This document shows, one piece after another, positions 59,216-64,000 of a stretch of 64,000 nt of DNA. Source of the stretch: Saturnia japonica (lineage: Eukaryota > Arthropoda > Insecta > Lepidoptera > Saturniidae); the NCBI GenBank assembly GCA_033032175.1, contig CM065323.1:4154001-4218000 (forward strand). Reading direction: 5' to 3'. Both the position numbers and the translations under genes were made by a program. The notes below the pieces were generated by a model that did no database searches, was not told where the DNA came from, and saw only the letters and a program-made list of their open reading frames with translations. Positions within the stretch are counted from its first letter, which is position 1. Every line of letters begins with the position of its first letter.

Positions 59216-59620
59216 ATCAAGAGATGGTAAAAGCACTGGCTGTTTGCAAGCACCGGATTCTAAACTGTTAATATCGCTAGGTTTATAATCAACATAGTAT
59301 AGGTGTTATGTATGACGTTAGAATAGGTTTTTTTGTGTGTGTACAGTGCGTGCAGTGTGGTAATATGGTTGTGTGTCAGCGCACTTGCGTCGGACGTGGG
59401 TTTCTGCACGTACATAAATATGTACATATCATGAACTATAACTGTTGTATGTGATATTATGAAAATCATAAGCCGAACATTAACCAATCGATTGTGATAT
59501 TGCTAAAAGCACACAGCTTTGTAACAATGATAAGCTTATTCAGACAAATTATGACGTTAGAACTGATACGAAGAAACTAAACTAAACATGAAATAAGTCG
59601 GTAAGTTTTTTATATACCTA
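59216..59620. other. Anonymous sequence
   Basis: 59330-59400 is rich in GTGTGTGCAGTGCGT-like sequence. No gene is supported. Confidence 0.4.
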
Positions 59621-59624
59621 CTAG

Positions 59625-60115
59625 CATGGCAAAGTGACGTCTTTGTACGCAATGGTAAGCATAGTACAATCCAAATACAACGGCTACCACCGAGACATCC
59701 GCAATTCATCGGCGGTCGTCAATGTGATGTCATGCAAGCCTCACGGCAGCTGGATGTACACTGGCTGATCACGAAATGAAACAAACCAAAAAAGAGTCGC
59801 TAACGACTAATACCGGAACGCAAACGCTTCGGTGCTACGGTAGTAGGTGTAAGTTACTACTCGCTATCCGTAATTGTCGTGTCCTGTGACACAGCAAAGA
59901 TCTATACAATATTGGTCATAATAATATTATTTAGAAGGCTATTTTTTATCGTTATAGGTTTAGCGTTGTGGCCACAATCTCACCTGATCGTAAGCCTAGT
60001 GGAAGACTGAGTTTCAAGTGTAACTACCGGAACACACCTATTGGTATTTGGTGACAAATTTTCAGCTAGAGGGTAGCTCGCTAGCCAGAAGGGCCTAGCA
60101 TCATTGGATAAGTGA
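59625..60115 (-). repeat. Inverted family A and SINE body
   Basis: 59655-59815 has the inverted family A blocks GGTAAGCATAGTACAATCCA, AATTCATCGGCGGTCG, GCTGGATGTACACTGGCTGA. 59975-60070 is the SINE body in antisense (CTCACCTGATCG, AAGCCTAGTGGAAGACTGAG, AACTACCGGAACACACCTAT). Confidence 0.6.
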
Positions 60116-61072
60116 AGTTATTACAATATTTCTGATATCTTTTTCATTATTTATTAGTCTACTGTGTTATCTATAACAATCTTTAAACAGTACTAAAGTA
60201 CTATGTGAAGTGAATCACAATTAACTAATTATCTCTCGAGGCCTAAGTTAGAATCTTTCAAACCGTGACACAGCACTGTAAGCGCTTCTGTTTTACAGTA
60301 GAAATTCGTATTACTGTGTTGCTATCAGAGTCAAATTTGAACAGGTTCTACCAGAGCTACTATAACTATAACGGGTGAGATTGTTAGCATAATGCTAAAG
60401 AATTAAAAAAAAACTTTGATATAGTTACTTGGTAGTAAGTACCATTTTTGAAACTAGATGGCACTGCACGTATTGTATTAACTTATTATTGTCGTTATGC
60501 ATGATGACTAAGACCGAGCTAAAAGAATGTTGGCGAATATACAAGACGAGGCCAAAAATGTTAAGGCCCTATTTATAGGTATAATAATACATCGACACGC
60601 AATATGAATAACAACGTAACTTTAATTATAATAAAATACAAATATAGGGTTTTATCATAATATTATAACATATCTAAGATATATACGTTTTTATTTCACT
60701 AAATTTATTATTATAAATTTAAAAAAAACATGTGTAATAAATACTATCGTTAACAGTTAATCATGATGCCAAAAAAAAACAATTGTCATGAAGTTTTTCC
60801 TTTTCCTTTAAAACTACTCTATTTAAAACCCTGACAAAATTAGATGCGATGTTATTCATATTGAATATCCAATTATTTTATTTAGTATATACATAATTAC
60901 AAAATTTTTGTTAAGTCATATCATGTACCCACCGTGGACGTACCAGCAATATTCTGCATGAAAATTGCATTAAATACTTAATCATTTTATTTTATCGGCT
61001 TAACGGAGCTCTTAGACCCATATTAATGTTCATTAAGTACTTACTTAGTAATTAAAGAAAAAAATACTGTCC
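60116..61072. other. Anonymous AT-rich sequence
   Basis: I recognise nothing in this stretch. Confidence 0.4.
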
Positions 61073-61160
61073 CTGTTGGTAGTAAGTACAGCACAATCCA
61101 AAGACAACCACGACTACCGTGAGATCTGAATCTGTCGGCGGTCGACGTTGTCATACTGGC
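61073..61160 (-). repeat. Fragment of dispersed repeat family A, inverted
   Basis: TAGTAAGTACAGCACAATCC, AGACAACCACGACTACC and TCGGCGGTCGACGTTG are inverted family A blocks. Confidence 0.55.
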
Positions 61161-62984
61161 CTGCATAGATATCTCTTCACTTTACGTTTTGTCGATAATT
61201 CTTGATGTTTTCGAGAAATGTCGAAGATAATAATTATTGTTTTAACCAGAAGACAACAAGATTTAATATATATACCGTTAGAGTTTTTGTAACTTGGTTG
61301 ATATTGTTTGTAAATTTTAAACCAATCTAAGTAATCACTCATTAACATCGCAATCTATTAATTACTGCTACTCCAATAAAATTAGAAATTTGATTCGATC
61401 CTGGTGGTTATTTTAACTTAATAACTACTTTTGGTTTCTAAGTGAAAACAACTTAGTACTTTTACTATATGATTTAAATATATCCTTTTTAAATTAAAAA
61501 CTATAAATACATTAAAATAAATTGATTCCAGGAAGACATGATTATAACACGATATTGAAAGCCCTCTGCGAATTGGATGAGTCTTAAGTCATATAGAGTT
61601 CAATAATAGGTATAAGTAATAAATAGGTCCCGCTAACAAACATTAGTGTCATTGAACACGCAGACAAAGCAAGTCGAAAGCAGTAAAAGAAGAAGTCGTA
61701 TAATAAAATAAATTATTACGACAGTTGTAAAATGTTCCCGAGACGCGTTTATTGAGTGTAATCTGACAAATCTATAGCACATTGTAAGTCGATGAATGTA
61801 AAACTATATATTATACTTACTATTTTATACTCGGACTTGTATTAATCTATACTTATAATAAAACAGTAAAAAGTTGAAATCTCTACATTAAAGATATTTG
61901 AGAAATAATACTACGGTGGAGTTTAGAATTAAAAAGAAAAAACATTTCGAGTTTCGACAGTCGATCCTGGCTCAGGTTCCACCATTCTTACCACTTAACT
62001 CTCACTATAACCATATTCTAGCAGAACTATTTTGCGCAATAATACCCGTCACAAATAGATTGCTTTTCTTGAGGTCTATTAAGGACTGTCTCGTTAGTCC
62101 ATTGTATGTTTTGCCTTCAAATCTACGCATGTAAATATAGTACTTTGGAATATGTAGGTTACTAACCTTATTTATTGTATTTCAGTAATTTAGAAAAACT
62201 ATTTACGTAACAGAAGTGGCAAACTTCTGAAGTTTAAATTATATAGCGAGTGTAGAAACCACTTTATTACAAGTCGAATAATTGAAAGGACGTAAAACCG
62301 ACTCTTTATTGGAAGACAATATGATTCGTTATCGAATGTCGAAATTTGAAAACTTCGGTGTATTGTGCAAAGATCGATAAGGTTAACTGGTTGTATTTAC
62401 TTAAAACTTTAAATTGAAGAAACATTTGAACAGTGCCTTTAAACAGTTATTTTGATGTAGTTATATTATGATTGTAGTAACTGTAATGGTTATAGAAAAT
62501 TATTACCAGTATACAATACAAGAGTAGTCTAATACAATTAAACGCTTATTATTGTCTGTCAACAAGGAATATAATTATATTATGTAGTATTGAAAATAAA
62601 GGGTCTGTACATCCTCGCATTGCATTACGCACATTACAGAAAGTAAACAATCTAAATAGCTTTTTTAATAAACGAAAACACAAATTTTAAACTATATGTC
62701 GATAGCTATTTCGTCTTAGCGGGGAACATAAGTTGTAAAATGATGTTTGATTCATTAATTTTGATGAAGAAAATGGCGTTGCCACAGATAATACGTTTGA
62801 GAAACAAATATTAAATAGATATGTGATTAAATAATACTTTGATTTTATGTAATGATGATTGAATTGATTACATAAAATGATAATGTTGTTCTTTTTTTGT
62901 ATTTTAAAAAGGAGATGCTTCTCATCATATTTAACGTTTTCCAGAAATATAATTAGTCTTATTGATTGACATTGTCCGTGGAAG
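61161..62984. other. Anonymous AT-rich sequence
   Basis: No gene is supported. Frames 61898-62134 and 63016-62687 (minus) have no family features. Confidence 0.4.
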
Positions 62985-63014
62985 TCTGGACACCGGGGCG
63001 CGGAGGTGCACAAC

Positions 63015-63069
63015 ATGGCCGAGTGTGACCGCGTCCGGATGACGCGAAGCGTGTCTTGTTCGCATGCCA
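63015..63069 (+). CDS. Possible short first coding exon
   Basis: An ATG in the good context CACAACATGG starts a GC-rich frame, MAECDRVRMTRSVSCSHA, that runs into a splice-donor-like A|GTATGTAC at 63069/63070. The 5' side (62985-63014) is also GC-rich, unlike everything around it. I do not recognise the peptide, and the frame would run on to a stop at about 63120 if unspliced. Without a downstream exon in the window this is only a candidate. Confidence 0.2.
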
Positions 63070-63284
63070 GTATGTACTTACACCGTTACCTCGTACGCAT
63101 TATGGAACTTTTTATGTTATAACTGGTTCAGTTACGTATTTATGCGATTGAGATCGGATATCTCTTTCGGCTTTCTCCATGGTTAAACTTAATAGACCCT
63201 CTGAATTCCTAACTGATCTGTAAAATTGTTTCATGAAAACGATGTGGATTTACGTACTTTTTTAAATCCCATTTTCACCTATAA

Positions 63285-63745
63285 CACAGATCAGAGATTC
63301 ATTTTTTTCATTAGTTCTATTTATTTGTTTAGTCACCGGCTTTATTTTATTATTGTATGTATTTTAACTTTATTCTTGTCTCCACAATCTCTCCTTCATG
63401 TTTTTAATCTTTCCCTAGCTAGATCTATGCTTTCCCTTGTTTTTAATTTTAATTATTATTGTTAATTTTTATTCTATTACACTGTTGATCTTAAATAGCT
63501 TATTTTAAACAAAGCTTCACCTTCTCTTTTGTTTTTCCTAACTCTATCTTTAAGATAAAGTGTAATCCTCTATTACATATTAATGTTTTACCATTAATTC
63601 ATTTTTACTTGATTTTTACCTTACCTTAAACCTGAATTACTTTTATTTACAATTTACCGAAGCTATATTATGAAACATTCCTATTCTACTTCATTAATTT
63701 CTCAATTTTGTCAAGCTTTAATCCTTTACATTATAATAATTATAA
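63285..63745 (-). repeat. LINE 3' UTR-like repeat, inverted partner of 54766-55172
   Basis: Its reverse complement follows 54766-55172 block by block: AGCGACAT, GTAAATAAAAGTAATT, GAAGCTTTGTTTAAAATAA, CAACAGTGTAATAGAAT, AACAAGGGAAAGCATAGA and AACAAATAAAT. The coding part of the LINE is absent. The frame 63226-63465 is a shadow. Confidence 0.75.
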
Positions 63746-63914
63746 TTCATGTCGCTTACGTTCCAAATTGATTTCTTTTCGTTTATTTAATGTATCATCC
63801 CTTGTCTTGTCATCTTAATTTTAATTTTATTTATTCAAAATTGTCCTAATATACCATGATATTTTTGTAGGCCATTTTCGGTTCTTTCACCCATTATTAC
63901 TATTTCCTTTTTCA

Positions 63915-64000
63915 TTTATTCATTTTTAACCGACTACAACAAACGACGGGGGTTCTCAATTCTAATGTATTTTTTTTTTATGGATTTTATGCCATAACTT
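63915..64000 (-). repeat. End of a dispersed repeat related to family B
   Basis: TTTTTAACCGACTACAACAA, CGACGGGGGTTCTCAATTCT and AATGTATTTTTTTTTTATGG have the form of the widespread lepidopteran repeat whose end is AACCGACTTCAAAAAA. It runs off the window edge. Confidence 0.5.

Noticed and set aside
1..64000. CRISPR arrays, bacterial operons, Shine-Dalgarno sites or viral genomes
   Set aside because: There are no regularly spaced repeats and no dense coding. The repeat content is that of an insect nuclear genome.

Overview
The window looks like non-coding nuclear DNA from a moth or butterfly. It is strongly AT-rich, with isolated CpG-rich islands. I find no intact cellular protein gene, rRNA, tRNA gene or CRISPR array. 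Nearly every protein-like signal belongs to a transposable element. The repeats are the kinds that are abundant in Lepidoptera: Helitrons starting TCTATACTAATATTATAA or TCTTACTAATATTATAAA and ending in CAGCTAG, tRNA-derived SINEs, RTE retrotransposons with TGATGATGA tails, jockey/CR1-like LINEs and LINE tails ending GTGCAATAAAG. The most natural reading is a large intron or a gene desert. The species assignment is inference.

Layout. 1-10 kb: anonymous AT-rich DNA with a TA-flanked MITE (637-1136), a LINE 3' tail, a Helitron-related repeat and a MITE with a GC-rich central hairpin (5821-6211). 10.7-12.0 kb: a full-length Tc1/mariner-type transposon with perfect 32-bp inverted repeats and a transposase broken by two frameshifts. 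14-17.5 kb: an RTE relic and a 5'-truncated jockey/CR1-like LINE that splits an older repeat. 18-28 kb: SINEs, an RTE insertion with a clean 9-bp target duplication, and several Helitrons. 28-40 kb: mostly unique sequence with CpG-rich islands that may be regulatory. 40.6-41.5 kb: a second, more decayed mariner relic. 41-50 kb: SINEs, Helitron pieces and foldback repeats. 51-55.5 kb: a Helitron with nested insertions, a 1.2-kb RTE relic and a second relic of the jockey/CR1-like family. 56.1-59.0 kb: the most interesting object, a Transib (RAG1-family) transposon. 59-64 kb: SINE pieces, one possible short coding exon and an inverted copy of the LINE tail seen near 55 kb.

The Transib-type element (56163-58971) has a CGCCG target duplication on both sides, termini starting CACATTGG, and inverted repeats of about 570 bp that are nearly identical. 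It encodes an uninterrupted C-terminal part of a RAG1-like transposase on the minus strand. That part keeps a CxxC pair, the NDGN block and the catalytic Glu motif, but lacks both catalytic Asp residues, and the first zinc-ligand His is Tyr. An extra block of terminal-repeat sequence sits exactly where the reading frame is cut. The element lies inside a minus-strand Helitron and itself carries a LINE-tail insertion, so the order of events can be read. All calls come from reading the sequence by eye; no alignment or database search was run.
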